Of a stretch of 64,000 nucleotides of DNA, positions 32,311-39,887 are shown piece by piece. Origin of the DNA: Georgenia ruanii (GTDB lineage: Bacteria; Actinomycetota; Actinomycetes; Actinomycetales; Actinomycetaceae); NCBI RefSeq assembly GCF_009193175.1, contig NZ_VUKE01000015.1, positions 1 through 64,000 on the forward strand, read 5' to 3'. The notes under the pieces are model-generated. The model searched no databases, was not told where the DNA came from, and was given only the letters and a program-made list of their open reading frames with translations. Each line of letters opens with the position of its first letter. Position 1 is the first letter of the stretch. A program made the translations under genes and the position numbers.

Positions 32311-32429
32311 GTGTGGTCCTCGGGTGGGTGCGCGGCGACGGCGCGGCGCAGGTCGGCGGATGGGCAGGGCTGAGCGTGGGCGCTCAACAACAACACAGGC
32401 GGACGACCGAGGACATGCCCGGCACTGTA
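32311..32429 (-). promoter_or_regulatory. Promoter and cysteine attenuator leader of cbs-metB
   Basis: A -10 box TACAGT (minus strand, 32429 to 32424) lies 7 nt before the ATG of a ten-codon peptide whose last three sense codons are all TGT (Cys). About 70 nt of GC-rich sequence follow before cbs. The layout suits attenuation: ribosome stalling at Cys codons when charged Cys-tRNA is short would alter folding downstream. The exact terminator stems could not be drawn with confidence, and the -35 is weak. Confidence 0.6.
32384..32416 (-). CDS. Cys-rich leader peptide MSSVVRLCCC
   Basis: Ten codons, ATG at 32416 to TGA at 32384, ending Arg-Leu-Cys-Cys-Cys. All three Cys codons are TGT, the rarer Cys codon in such a GC-rich genome. 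The ATG lies 7 nt after the -10 box, so the message is probably leaderless. Cys-run leader peptides before cysteine genes are known from actinobacteria. It is likely a regulatory translation event rather than a functional protein. Confidence 0.65.
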   Translation of the reverse strand: MSSVVRLCCC

Positions 32430-32460
32430 GCGGACGCGTCCCGGGCGGCGCACCCAGCTG

Positions 32461-32892
32461 CTACCGGGCGGTGTCGGCGTCGACCGGCGAGACGGCGGCG
32501 TCGACCGGCGGGAGGGCGTCGACCGGCGAGACGGCGGCATCGGCCGGCGGGACCACCGCGGGCGTCTCGGGGAAGCCGGGGTCGTGGTCGAGGATCTCGA
32601 GCACCTCGCCCATGCGGGTGATCTCCAGGACGAAGGTGACGACCTCGGGGGGCTGGATGAGGCGGGGCGGGGCGGCGAGCCGGCGGGCGAACGAGCCGAG
32701 CGCGCCGAGCACCGCGGAGTCGATGAAGGTGACGTTGCGGACGTCGATGTCGACCGGCAGGCCAAGCGCGAGGGCCTCGGCGATGGCCTCGCTCAGCTCG
32801 CGGGTGAGGCTCATGTCCGCGTCGCCGCTCAGCACCAGCCTGGTGCGCGCCGGGGACGTGAGGAGAGCGACCTCTCCCATATGGTTCTGCAT
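32461..32892 (-). CDS. STAS-domain protein (anti-sigma factor antagonist-like)
   Basis: 143 aa from ATG 32892. The first 100 residues form a STAS domain: LVLSGDADMSLTRELSEAIA, DIDVRNVTFIDSAVLGALGS and EITRMGEVLEILDH. Ser in FIDSAVLG is at the position phosphorylated in SpoIIAA-type antagonists. The last 35 residues are a degenerate repeat (SPVDA, PPVDAAVSPVDA) coded by imperfect DNA repeats at 32461-32545. No partner kinase or sigma factor is adjacent. Confidence 0.8.
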   Translation of the reverse strand: MQNHMGEVALLTSPARTRLVLSGDADMSLTRELSEAIAEALALGLPVDIDVRNVTFIDSAVLGALGSFARRLAAPPRLIQPPEVVTFVLEITRMGEVLEILDHDPGFPETPAVVPPADAAVSPVDALPPVDAAVSPVDADTAR

Positions 32893-32934
32893 CCGTTGCC
32901 CCCGTTCGGTCCAGACTGCCCAGACCTGAGGGGA

Positions 32935-32963
32935 ACGCTACGCGCCGTCGTTTACTTTGTAAA
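32935..32963 (-). promoter_or_regulatory. Promoter of the STAS gene with TTTAC/GTAAA palindrome
   Basis: On the minus strand, -35 TTTACA (32963 to 32958) and -10 TAGCGT (32940 to 32935) are 17 bp apart. The -35 overlaps an AT-rich inverted repeat, TTTAC-TTT-GTAAA (32951-32963), striking in this GC-rich context and a candidate operator. Confidence 0.5.
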
Positions 32964-33046
32964 TCCCGTTGCGCGGCGACGGTAATGCCGCATGCATCCG
33001 CCAGTTGCGTGATCATGCGACCACCACCCTCCCAAGGAGGAGCGCC

Positions 33047-33400
33047 GTGAGCTTCGACGCCGAGAACCTGCAGCCGCCGTCCCCCGGGCCCGCCCTGGCC
33101 GGCGAGCAACGCGCGGACGGCGCTGCGGTGGCGCCGCGGTCCGCCGTCGTTCTCGTCGCCGGGAGCATCCTGGCCGTCGTCGGCGGCGTGGTGGCGGCCC
33201 TGGCCTGGGCAAGCTCGCTCCAGCACGCCCTCGTCGGGGATCTCGCCGGCAGCGACCCGGGCCGAGCTCCGATGGTCCTCGGCGCCCTGGCGGCCCTGGC
33301 CGGGATTGCCCTCCAGATCGTCGGCGTCTGGAGGCTGGCCTCCGGGGTTGACTACCTGGCGCAGCGGGAGAAGGACCGAGAGCACGGCCGGACGTCCTGA
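33047..33400 (+). CDS. Small two-helix membrane protein
   Basis: 117 aa from GTG 33047 with an AAGGAGGAG ribosome site. After a disordered Pro-rich N-terminus come two helices, VVLVAGSILAVVGGVVAALAW and MVLGALAALAGIALQIVGVW, then a charged tail, DYLAQREKDREHGRTS. No family recognised. It is transcribed divergently from the STAS gene and just before a TetR regulator. Confidence 0.7.
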   Translation: MSFDAENLQPPSPGPALAGEQRADGAAVAPRSAVVLVAGSILAVVGGVVAALAWASSLQHALVGDLAGSDPGRAPMVLGALAALAGIALQIVGVWRLASGVDYLAQREKDREHGRTS

Positions 33401-33487
33401 CCCACCCAGACATGCCAAGCCCCGGGGCGACGGCTATGGTCGCGGTGAGCCCAGAACGGACATCCCGGACAGGCGTGGAGGGGTGGG

Positions 33488-34183
33488 ATGGCGCCACGCA
33501 GCACCGAGCGGCCGACACTGACCCGAGAGGGCATCGTCGAGGCGGCCATCACGCTCATCGACCACCAGGGCCTGGGCGCGCTGAGCATGCGCCGGCTCGG
33601 CTCGGAGCTCGGCGTCGAGGCCATGGCGCTGTATCGGTACGTCAACGGCCGGGAGGACCTGCTCGAGGCCGTCGTCGACGACCTCACCTCCCGGGTACGC
33701 CTGTCCGACGACCTGCACCTCGGTCCGCACGGCAGCTGGCAGGCCTACCTGCAGAAGCTGGCGCACCAGATTCGAGACCTGACCTTCACCCACCCGCAGG
33801 TCTTCCCCCTCATCGCCACCCGGCCCCCGGCCGCCCCGTGGCTCCGGCCCCCGCTGCGCAGCCTGCGGGTGGTCGAGGACTTCCTGCAGGTCCTCACCGG
33901 GGAGGGCTTCAGCGACGACGACGCGGTGGCGGCGTACCGCACGTTCACCAGCTTCCTCATCGGCCAGCTCCTGCTCGCCGCGGCCCAACGGGGCGCCCCC
34001 ATGCCGGCCTCCGGGGAGATCGACGAGGGCGACGCCTCGGCGCCTCGCAGCACGGAGGCGATCGCCGAGTACCCGGCCATCGAGCGGCTCCGGGGCCGCC
34101 TGGCCGAGGACCACAGCGACGCGGAGTTCGAGCGGGCGCTGGAGGACCTGCTCAACCGGATCGACGCGCGGGTGAGCCGGTAG
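33488..34183 (+). CDS. TetR-family regulator with TetR_C ligand domain
   Basis: 231 aa from ATG 33488 with GGAGGGG upstream. The helix-turn-helix is GALSMRRLGSELGVEAMALYRY, the classic TetR form. The C-terminal domain (LVLAAAQRG-like helices, YRTFTSFLIGQLLLAAAQRG) resembles TetR/TetR_C_1 proteins that bind tetracycline-like or other hydrophobic ligands. No transporter is directly adjacent, so its target is unclear; the small membrane protein 88 bp upstream is one candidate. Confidence 0.85.
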   Translation: MAPRSTERPTLTREGIVEAAITLIDHQGLGALSMRRLGSELGVEAMALYRYVNGREDLLEAVVDDLTSRVRLSDDLHLGPHGSWQAYLQKLAHQIRDLTFTHPQVFPLIATRPPAAPWLRPPLRSLRVVEDFLQVLTGEGFSDDDAVAAYRTFTSFLIGQLLLAAAQRGAPMPASGEIDEGDASAPRSTEAIAEYPAIERLRGRLAEDHSDAEFERALEDLLNRIDARVSR

Positions 34184-34231
34184 ATCGGGCGACATCTCCC
34201 GCTCCCGCCACCTGCGAGAGTCGTGGCCGTG

Positions 34232-35239
34232 TCACGCGCATCGCAGCGCCTCCTGGAGTGCGGTGAGGTTCTGCCGCATGACCTGCTGGTAGTCCTTCGC
34301 CGGGTCCACGAGCCCCTCGACGGGGTCGAGCACGGCGGTGGTCACGCCCAGGTCCGCGGCCAGGGTTTCGGCCACCTTGGGGTTGACGAGGGTCTCGGCG
34401 AAGATGGTGCTGACGTTCTCGGCGCGGACGACGTCGGCGATCTCGGCCAGGCGCGCGGGGGACGGCTCCGCCTCCGGGTCGAGGCCGGCGATGCCCACCT
34501 GGTGCAGGTCGTAGGCGTCGGCGAGGTAGCCGTAGGCCTCGTGGGAGACGACGACGGTGCGGATCTCGCAGGTCGCCAGGCCGGTGCGGAACGCGTCGTC
34601 GAGCGCGGTCAGCTCTGCGGACAGGCGCTCCGCGTTGGCCGCGTAGTCGGCGGCGTTGTCCGGATCGATGTTCGCCAGCTCGCCGGCCACCTCGCCGGCC
34701 ACCGCCGCCAGGCGCGCCGGGTCGAGCCAGAAGTGTGGGTCGGCCCCGCGCGCACCGTGCTCGTGCTCGTGCCCGTGCTCGTGCTCGTGCTCGTGCTCGT
34801 GACCCTGCCCGTTCCCGTCTTCGCCGTCGTGGCGCTCCTCGGCGGCCGCGGCGAGGTCGGCGTGAGCGGCGGCGTCGACGACGTGAGCCGGGGCGCTCTG
34901 CCCGACAGCCTCGTCCACGGACGGCTGAAAGCCGTTCAGGTAGACGACAAGATCGGCCGTGCCCAGCTGCGCCACGTCGCGGGGGGCCAGCTCGACGTCG
35001 TGCGGCTCGGCCCCTTGCGGGGTCAGGCTCGCCACGGTGACGTGCTCCCCGCCGACCTGCTCAGTCACGTACTGCAGCGGGTAGAAGGACGCCAGCGCCT
35101 CCACCCGGCCGTCCTGGCCTGGAACGTCGGGGACGTCGCCCGACCCGTCACCATTCGAGCAGGCAGCCACGGTCACGGCCAGCGCGAGCGTGGTTGCCAG
35201 GGCAAGGAGGCGTCTCGGGCTTCGACTCATCTCGTTCAT
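34232..35239 (-). CDS. Zinc ABC transporter substrate-binding lipoprotein (ZnuA/AdcA-like)
   Basis: 335 aa. Start ATG 35239 was chosen because it sits 7 nt after a -10-like GAGAAT and outside the operator; ATGs at 35254 and 35230 are in frame. The signal peptide ends in lipobox VAAC, lipidated at Cys27. Cluster A-I fold: SFYPLQYVTEQVGGEHV, GAEPHDVELAPRDVAQL, a His/Glu-rich loop GHEHEHEHEHGHEHEHG, then DPHFWLDPARL and VSHEAYGYLADAY. The three conserved His residues coordinate zinc. No permease or ATPase gene is adjacent, so it may share a transporter encoded elsewhere. Confidence 0.92.
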   Translation of the reverse strand: MNEMSRSPRRLLALATTLALAVTVAACSNGDGSGDVPDVPGQDGRVEALASFYPLQYVTEQVGGEHVTVASLTPQGAEPHDVELAPRDVAQLGTADLVVYLNGFQPSVDEAVGQSAPAHVVDAAAHADLAAAAEERHDGEDGNGQGHEHEHEHEHGHEHEHGARGADPHFWLDPARLAAVAGEVAGELANIDPDNAADYAANAERLSAELTALDDAFRTGLATCEIRTVVVSHEAYGYLADAYDLHQVGIAGLDPEAEPSPARLAEIADVVRAENVSTIFAETLVNPKVAETLAADLGVTTAVLDPVEGLVDPAKDYQQVMRQNLTALQEALRCA

Positions 35240-35275
35240 GAGACTGATTCTCATTACATCTGAGACTGATAGTCA
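35239..35275. promoter_or_regulatory. Zur-type double operator in a divergent promoter
   Basis: TGAGACTGATTCTCA (35239-35253) and TGAGACTGATAGTCA (35261-35275) are two palindrome-like copies 22 bp apart, fitting the actinobacterial Zur box pattern TGAnAnTGATnnTCA. On the minus strand a TTGACT -35 (35276 to 35271) and GAGAAT -10 overlap them, so a bound repressor would block transcription of the zinc-binding lipoprotein and probably of the YibE/F gene opposite. Confidence 0.7.
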
Positions 35276-35283
35276 AACTCGAT

Positions 35284-36594
35284 GTGTATCGGCGTGGCCT
35301 TCGCGGCAGCCCGCCCACCGTCGGTGAGCATGGCCAGGTGCCCCGCTCAGACGCTCCGCCAGTCCCCCACTCCCGCGCCTCTGGGGCGCCCGTGCTGGCG
35401 CCGACGGAGTCGCACCGGGTGCGGTGGAGGCTGACGGCGATAGTGGTGCCGCTGATGGTTGCCACGGTCGTCGGCCTTGTGCTCCTGTGGCCACGCGGCG
35501 AGACCCCGGTGCGCTCAGTGCCCGTGCACGCTCCCGGCACGAGCATCGAGATCGGCACGGTGGTCGACATCCTCGAGGAGACGGGCTCGGCCGAGTTCGG
35601 CATGGGCGGGCAGGTGCGGGTGGAGCTCGAGACCGGTCAGGGGGCGGGCCACACCGTGCCCGCCCAGGTGCCGCCAGAGGTGATGGCCAACGGCGTGGAC
35701 GTCGGCGACCGGATGCGGCTGATGGTCATTCCCGAGGCGCTGGGCACCGGCAGCCCCTACATCTTCTGGGACTTCGAGCGTACGGTCCCGGTGGGGTGGC
35801 TCGCCCTCGGCTACGCCCTCGCCGTCCTCCTCGTCGCCCGTTGGCGCGGGCTGGCCGCCATGGTCGGCCTGGGCGCCTCACTGGCCGTGATGGTGGTCTT
35901 CGTGCTCCCGGCCCTCATGCTGGGGCACCCGCCGCTGCTCGTGGCACTGGTCGGCTCGGCCGCGATGCTGTTCCTCTCCCTCTACCTCGCCCACGGCGTC
36001 TCGATCCGCACGACGACCGCCCTGCTCGGCACCTTCGTGGGCCTGGCCATCACGGTCGTCCTAGCCCTGTGGGGCACCCGGGCGGTCAACCTGACCGGCA
36101 CCGGTTCCGAGCAGTCACTCACGTTGATCAACGCGTTCCCGAACCTGTCCCTGGCCGATCTGCTGCTGTGCGGCATCGTCATCGCCGGGCTCGGCGCCCT
36201 CAACGACGTCACGATCACCCAGGCCTCCACCGTGTGGGAGCTGCACGCGGCCAACCCCGCCCTGTCCCGGCGCCGGCTGTTCTCCCAGGGCATGCGCGTG
36301 GGACGCGACCACATCGCCTCCACCGTCTACACCCTGGCGTTCGCCTACGTCGGCACCGCGCTGCCGATGCTGATGCTCGCGGCGCTGATGGACCGCTCGG
36401 GCCTGGAAACCCTCATGTCCGGCGAGATCGCCGAGGAGGTCGTGCGCAGCCTCGTCTCCTCCATCGGCCTGGTCCTCGCCGTCCCGATCACCACCGGCAT
36501 CGCCGCCCTGCTCGCGCCCAACACTCCCTCCACCTCCTCTCGCACGGCCCAGACAGGTCTTGCGGCCAGCGGCTCCACAGTTGGTGGGCAGTGA
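35284..36594 (+). CDS. YibE/F-family membrane protein
   Basis: 436 aa from GTG 35284; GTG 35338 is a possible later start and neither has a good ribosome site. One helix (LTAIVVPLMVATVVGLVLLW) is followed by an extracytoplasmic region of about 90 residues and seven or more helices. The pattern LLCGIVIAGLGALNDVTITQ with a preceding SLADLLLC is characteristic of YibE/F. Its function is unknown, but the shared Zur-type operator places it in zinc-starvation response. The last 25 residues are Ser/Thr-rich. Confidence 0.83.
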   Translation: MYRRGLRGSPPTVGEHGQVPRSDAPPVPHSRASGAPVLAPTESHRVRWRLTAIVVPLMVATVVGLVLLWPRGETPVRSVPVHAPGTSIEIGTVVDILEETGSAEFGMGGQVRVELETGQGAGHTVPAQVPPEVMANGVDVGDRMRLMVIPEALGTGSPYIFWDFERTVPVGWLALGYALAVLLVARWRGLAAMVGLGASLAVMVVFVLPALMLGHPPLLVALVGSAAMLFLSLYLAHGVSIRTTTALLGTFVGLAITVVLALWGTRAVNLTGTGSEQSLTLINAFPNLSLADLLLCGIVIAGLGALNDVTITQASTVWELHAANPALSRRRLFSQGMRVGRDHIASTVYTLAFAYVGTALPMLMLAALMDRSGLETLMSGEIAEEVVRSLVSSIGLVLAVPITTGIAALLAPNTPSTSSRTAQTGLAASGSTVGGQ

Positions 36595-36804
36595 TCAGGT
36601 CGGTTACCTGAAGGTCATCGCCAGGCTCGGCGGGGCGGCGCGCGGCGAACCACGGAGCTTGTCGACCACTCCGACCCCGGCTCGCAGGGCCGATTCCAGT
36701 GGTGGTCGCAGGGCCTCGGCGCTTCAACATGCGACCTGCACAGCTGGCGGTCGCCGGGCGGGGCGGTCGGGGCTAACGTTCCTCCACGACGAGGGAGGCT
36801 GATG

Positions 36805-37060
36805 ATGGCCCGCTGGCTGCCGGTCGTCGCGGCGCAGGTGCCGGCCCGGGATCCTGGACATCGCCCGCACCATCGGCGGGGACCTCTTTGGCGCAATCTT
36901 CCTGGCGACCGTCATCATCCCCCGTTCACCGCGGGCATCGCGATCCAGGCCGCAGGGTCCCGCCTCATGTACGCCATGGGTCGCGACGGCGGCCTCCCGC
37001 GGCGAGTCTTCTGCTCATTCCTGCCCCGGCTCTACACACCGGCGTTCACCCCCCCCGGCT
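36805..37060 (+). pseudogene. Amino-acid permease (APC) remnant
   Basis: A fragment with two frames. Around 36851 one frame reads ILDIARTIGGDLFGAIFLATVI; from about 36925 the next frame reads FTAGIAIQAAGSRLMYAMGRDG and then LPRRVFCSFLPRLYTPAF, the loop region typical of actinobacterial amino-acid permeases. The N-terminal and C-terminal parts are missing and a frameshift separates the pieces. A GGGAGG site precedes an ATG at 36802-36807 by chance or as a relic. The rest of 36595-37129 holds nothing recognisable. Confidence 0.65.
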
Positions 37061-37129
37061 CGCCGAGGAGAGCGGGGAGGCGGCGCTCGAGCGGCCGCCG
37101 TCGTGAGCCCGAGGTGCTGAGGTGGCGAC

Positions 37130-37438
37130 ATGGCGAACATCGATCTGGTCAACGTCCCCGAGCGGCACCGCTACGAGGCACGCATCGCCGGCAAGCTCGC
37201 CGGGTTCACGCAGTACCGGGTGGTCGGCGACCAGGACGTCTTCGTCCACACGGTGGTCGACCCCGCGCACGAGGGCCGGGGCGTCGGGTCGGCCATCGTG
37301 CGCGGCGCGCTGGACGACGTGCGCGCCCACGGCCGCCGGGCGGTGGCGGTGTGCCCGTTCATGGCCGCCTGGCTCGGACGCCACCCGGGCCTGTACGACG
37401 ACATCCTCGACGAGGCGCCAGGCACGGCGCGGGACTGA
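37130..37438 (+). CDS. Small GNAT N-acetyltransferase (YidJ-like)
   Basis: 102 aa from ATG 37130. It is a minimal GNAT: EARIAGKLAGFTQYRVVGDQ, FVHTVVDPAHEGRGVGSAIVRG with the acetyl-CoA pyrophosphate loop E-G-R-G-V-G-S, and AVAVCPFMAAWLGRHPGLYDD. The ending with a conserved Cys-Pro-Phe is typical of the YidJ/COG2388 group, which acetylates unknown small substrates. Stands alone. Confidence 0.85.
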   Translation: MANIDLVNVPERHRYEARIAGKLAGFTQYRVVGDQDVFVHTVVDPAHEGRGVGSAIVRGALDDVRAHGRRAVAVCPFMAAWLGRHPGLYDDILDEAPGTARD

Positions 37439-37537
37439 CGCCGCGGCGGCCGGTCCGGTGCTGCGGGCTCCCGGCGGTCGTGCCGGCCGGTCCGGGGCCG
37501 TCGTGCGCGCGGCCCCGGACCGGTCGGCCCAGCGAGA

Positions 37538-38293
37538 TCAGGCGCGGCGGCGACCACCGAGCGCGAGCACTGCGGCGACGAGGCCGGCGGCGCCGACCAC
37601 CAGGCCGGCGATGCCGAGGGCGCGGGCGGCCGGGTCGCTGCCGGGTTGGGCGGCGGCGCCGTCGTCGGGAGCCGACACGCCGTGCTCGTGCGCACCGTCC
37701 GCCGCCAGGGCGACGGCGGGCGCGGGGCGCTCGGGCTCCTTGCCGTCGACGGCTGCCTGGTCCCAGGCGACGACGGTGCCGTCGTCGTAGGTCTGGGTGG
37801 CCGGCACCACGAGCTCGTCCACCAGCGGGAGCGGACCGGTGGAGATGGCGAACTCCTGGAACTGTCCGGGCTCGATGCGCACGCCCGGCTGGGCGGTCCA
37901 GGTGATGGCGGTGACCGCCTCCTTGATCGTGAGGTCGCCCATCTCGACGGGCTGGGGCAGCTGCTCGCGGGTGACGACCGCGTCCCACCCGGGGACGGGC
38001 TGGGTGCGGGCGCTGACCAGCGGGGTGTCGGTCGGGACGGTGACCTCGAGCTTGACGGTGCCGGCGGTGTCGGACTCGTTCGGTACGCGGAACGTCAGCT
38101 TCTCGTACCCGCCCTGCGAGGCCTCCCCGTCGGAGTTGACGCTGACGTGGGCGGAGGCAGGGCCGGCGAGCGCCGCGCCGGCCCCGGTGAGGCCGACGAC
38201 CAGCGTGAGGACCGCGCCGGTGCGGCCCAGCACGTGGCCTCTGGACTGGTGGGAAGCGATGGGACGCGGAGCGGGAACGCGAGGTGCGGACAA
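37538..38293 (-). CDS. YcnI-family copper-binding protein
   Basis: 251 aa. The start is taken at TTG 38293, 7 nt after GAAAGG; GTG 38326 would place the start in a strong hairpin. A signal peptide ending in PASA exposes His49 at the mature N-terminus, the copper ligand of YcnI (HVSVNSDGEASQGGYEKLTF). A VPNESDTAGTVKLEVTVP segment and IEPGQFQEFAISTGPLP follow. The C-terminus has a helix (ALGIAGLVVGAAGLVAAVLA) and a GGRRRA tail. It lies downstream of copC and a membrane protein, forming a copper module. Confidence 0.87.
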   Translation of the reverse strand: MSAPRVPAPRPIASHQSRGHVLGRTGAVLTLVVGLTGAGAALAGPASAHVSVNSDGEASQGGYEKLTFRVPNESDTAGTVKLEVTVPTDTPLVSARTQPVPGWDAVVTREQLPQPVEMGDLTIKEAVTAITWTAQPGVRIEPGQFQEFAISTGPLPLVDELVVPATQTYDDGTVVAWDQAAVDGKEPERPAPAVALAADGAHEHGVSAPDDGAAAQPGSDPAARALGIAGLVVGAAGLVAAVLALGGRRRA

Positions 38294-38326
38294 GATGATG
38301 CCTTTCGGGATTGGGGATGTGGTCAC

Positions 38327-38391
38327 CGCCGGGCGCGCGAACGCCCGGCGGCGGAGATGACCTGCTCAACCGCCCGCGCCGGAGGCGCGGG
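38327..38391 (-). promoter_or_regulatory. Two perfect hairpins between copC and ycnI
   Basis: CGCCGGGCG-CGCGAA-CGCCCGGCG (38327-38350) and CCCGCGCC-GGA-GGCGCGGG (38373-38391) are perfect stems of 9 and 8 bp. They fill the 130-bp gap between two copper genes. They may terminate copC transcription partially, stabilise mRNA or control ycnI. Confidence 0.5.
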
Positions 38392-38423
38392 TTCGATACG
38401 GCGGGGCCGGGCGGCCCCGCGGC

Positions 38424-39023
38424 TCACTGCCCGGCGCGGCGCCGACGCCGCACGACGGCGACGACCGCGGCGGCCACGAGGACCACCAGCACGACGACGC
38501 CCCACACGACCGGGCCGGCCGCGCCGGTCGAGGCGCCCGTGCTGGGGCTCTGCGCCGCGGTGGCGGACGGGGACGCCTCGGCCGTGGCGGACGGTGCGGA
38601 CGTGGACGGCGCGGGCGCCGGCGCGGCGGGCACATCGACCGTGAAGGCAAAGTGCCCCTCGATCGGGTGGCCGTCGCTGGAGACGACCCGCCAGGTGACC
38701 TGGTAGCCGCCGTTGGGCACCTCGGACGGGAGCGCCAGAGAGACGGTGTGCCCGGTGACCGCGGGCTTGGCGTCGGTGAGCGGCTGCCCGGCGGCGTCAC
38801 GGACGACGATGGCCGGGTTGATGTCGAGGACGTCGTTGTTGAAGGTCAGCGTGACGGTCGGTGGCGCGCTGGTCAGGTGCGCGCCGTCCTCGGGCGAGGC
38901 GCTCAGCAGGACGTCGTGGGCGCGGGCCGGTGCGGCGACCAGGACGAGCAGGAGGCCGACCACGACGGACAGGGGACCCCACCCGAGCGCGACGCGCCGG
39001 GGCAGGGGTGAAAGAACGGACAT
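38424..39023 (-). CDS. copC: Copper resistance protein CopC
   Basis: 199 aa from ATG 39023 with GGAG upstream. A signal peptide ends APARA, leaving His36 as mature residue 1 (HDVLLSASPEDGA), the copper(II) ligand in CopC. The second His set is in SSDGHPIEGHFAFTV. A Pro/Ser/Ala-rich linker of about 45 residues and a C-terminal membrane helix (VVWGVVVLVVLVAAAVVAVV) with Arg-rich tail anchor it on the cell surface. It lies between an unknown membrane protein gene and ycnI. Confidence 0.92.
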   Translation of the reverse strand: MSVLSPLPRRVALGWGPLSVVVGLLLVLVAAPARAHDVLLSASPEDGAHLTSAPPTVTLTFNNDVLDINPAIVVRDAAGQPLTDAKPAVTGHTVSLALPSEVPNGGYQVTWRVVSSDGHPIEGHFAFTVDVPAAPAPAPSTSAPSATAEASPSATAAQSPSTGASTGAAGPVVWGVVVLVVLVAAAVVAVVRRRRRAGQ

Positions 39024-39192
39024 GGGTACTCCAAGCGGTGTGCGAAGGCGCGGCCCAGGCATGCGGCGTGGTCATGGGCCACCGGACCTCTCCGCGTCGA
39101 CGTCGCCAGGGCGCACCCCGGAGGGGGAGACCTCCGAGGCGGCTGGTGGGCACGGCGGGCACACCCTGGGCCCACGACGGGCCAGGGCAACG

Positions 39193-39816
39193 TCAGAACG
39201 CGGGGGCGCCCCGAGGTGGCCCGCGGCGGGGCGCGACGTCGATCCCCGCGGACAGGCGGCGAGGCACCTGCACCCGGCGCCAGGCCCGGGCCCGCCGCCT
39301 GGGCGGCAGCTGGGCCGGTCGACGGCCCGGGACGGCGAACAGCAGGAACACCCGCTCGAGCAGCGCCCACAGCGCCCGCTCGCCCAGCAGCAGCACCGCC
39401 GCGCTGAGCAGGGTGGCCACGACGTGGGCACCGAACATGGCCACCGAGACGCCGTGCTCCGCATGAGCGGCAACCGCGTCACAGCTCATTGCGAGGGCAC
39501 CCGGCGTCGCGCCGTGATGACCGACATGAGCGTTCCCCGGCACAGTGCAGGCGGATGCCGCCTCGGTGGCGGCCAACGCGTGGTGCAGCGCCACCTGCCC
39601 GGCAGACAGGGCAACCAGCACGCCGGGTGGCGACAAACGCCACCGGGCCAGCACCGCGGACGCCAGGTAGACCAGCACCGCCAGCATCGCCAGCACCAGC
39701 GCGCCCGGCAGGCGGCCCCCGCCGACGAAGTGCGCGCCCACGCCCAGGCCGAGGATCGTCCCGGTCAGGACGCCCCCACGAACCAGACGCAGTACGCCAC
39801 GCCTGGGATCGTCCAC
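39193..39816 (-). CDS. Unknown four-helix membrane protein of the copper module
   Basis: 207 aa from GTG 39816. Four hydrophobic segments are visible: LTGTILGLGVGAHFVGGG, GALVLAMLAVLVYLASAVLA, PGVLVALSAGQVALHHALA and SVAMFGAHVVATLLSAAVLL. The loop between helices three and four has Cys, His and Met residues (NAHVGHHGATPGALAMSCD, then AAHAEHG), consistent with metal binding. The tail is very Arg-rich. It is not a recognised CopD. A TAGCCT -10-like box lies 6 nt before the GTG, suggesting a leaderless transcript. Likely first gene of the copper operon. Confidence 0.7.
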   Translation of the reverse strand: MDDPRRGVLRLVRGGVLTGTILGLGVGAHFVGGGRLPGALVLAMLAVLVYLASAVLARWRLSPPGVLVALSAGQVALHHALAATEAASACTVPGNAHVGHHGATPGALAMSCDAVAAHAEHGVSVAMFGAHVVATLLSAAVLLLGERALWALLERVFLLFAVPGRRPAQLPPRRRARAWRRVQVPRRLSAGIDVAPRRGPPRGAPAF

Positions 39817-39887
39817 GCCGCCAGGCTACCGGGGACGCGCCGGACGGAACGATTGCCCTGACTGTCGGTCCTCGGCGGGCCGGTAGC

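Noticed and set aside
38384-38400. GCGCGGGTTCGATAC resembles a tRNA T-loop
   Set aside because: The flanking stem pairs as a simple hairpin with CCCGCGCC instead, and no other tRNA parts are near.
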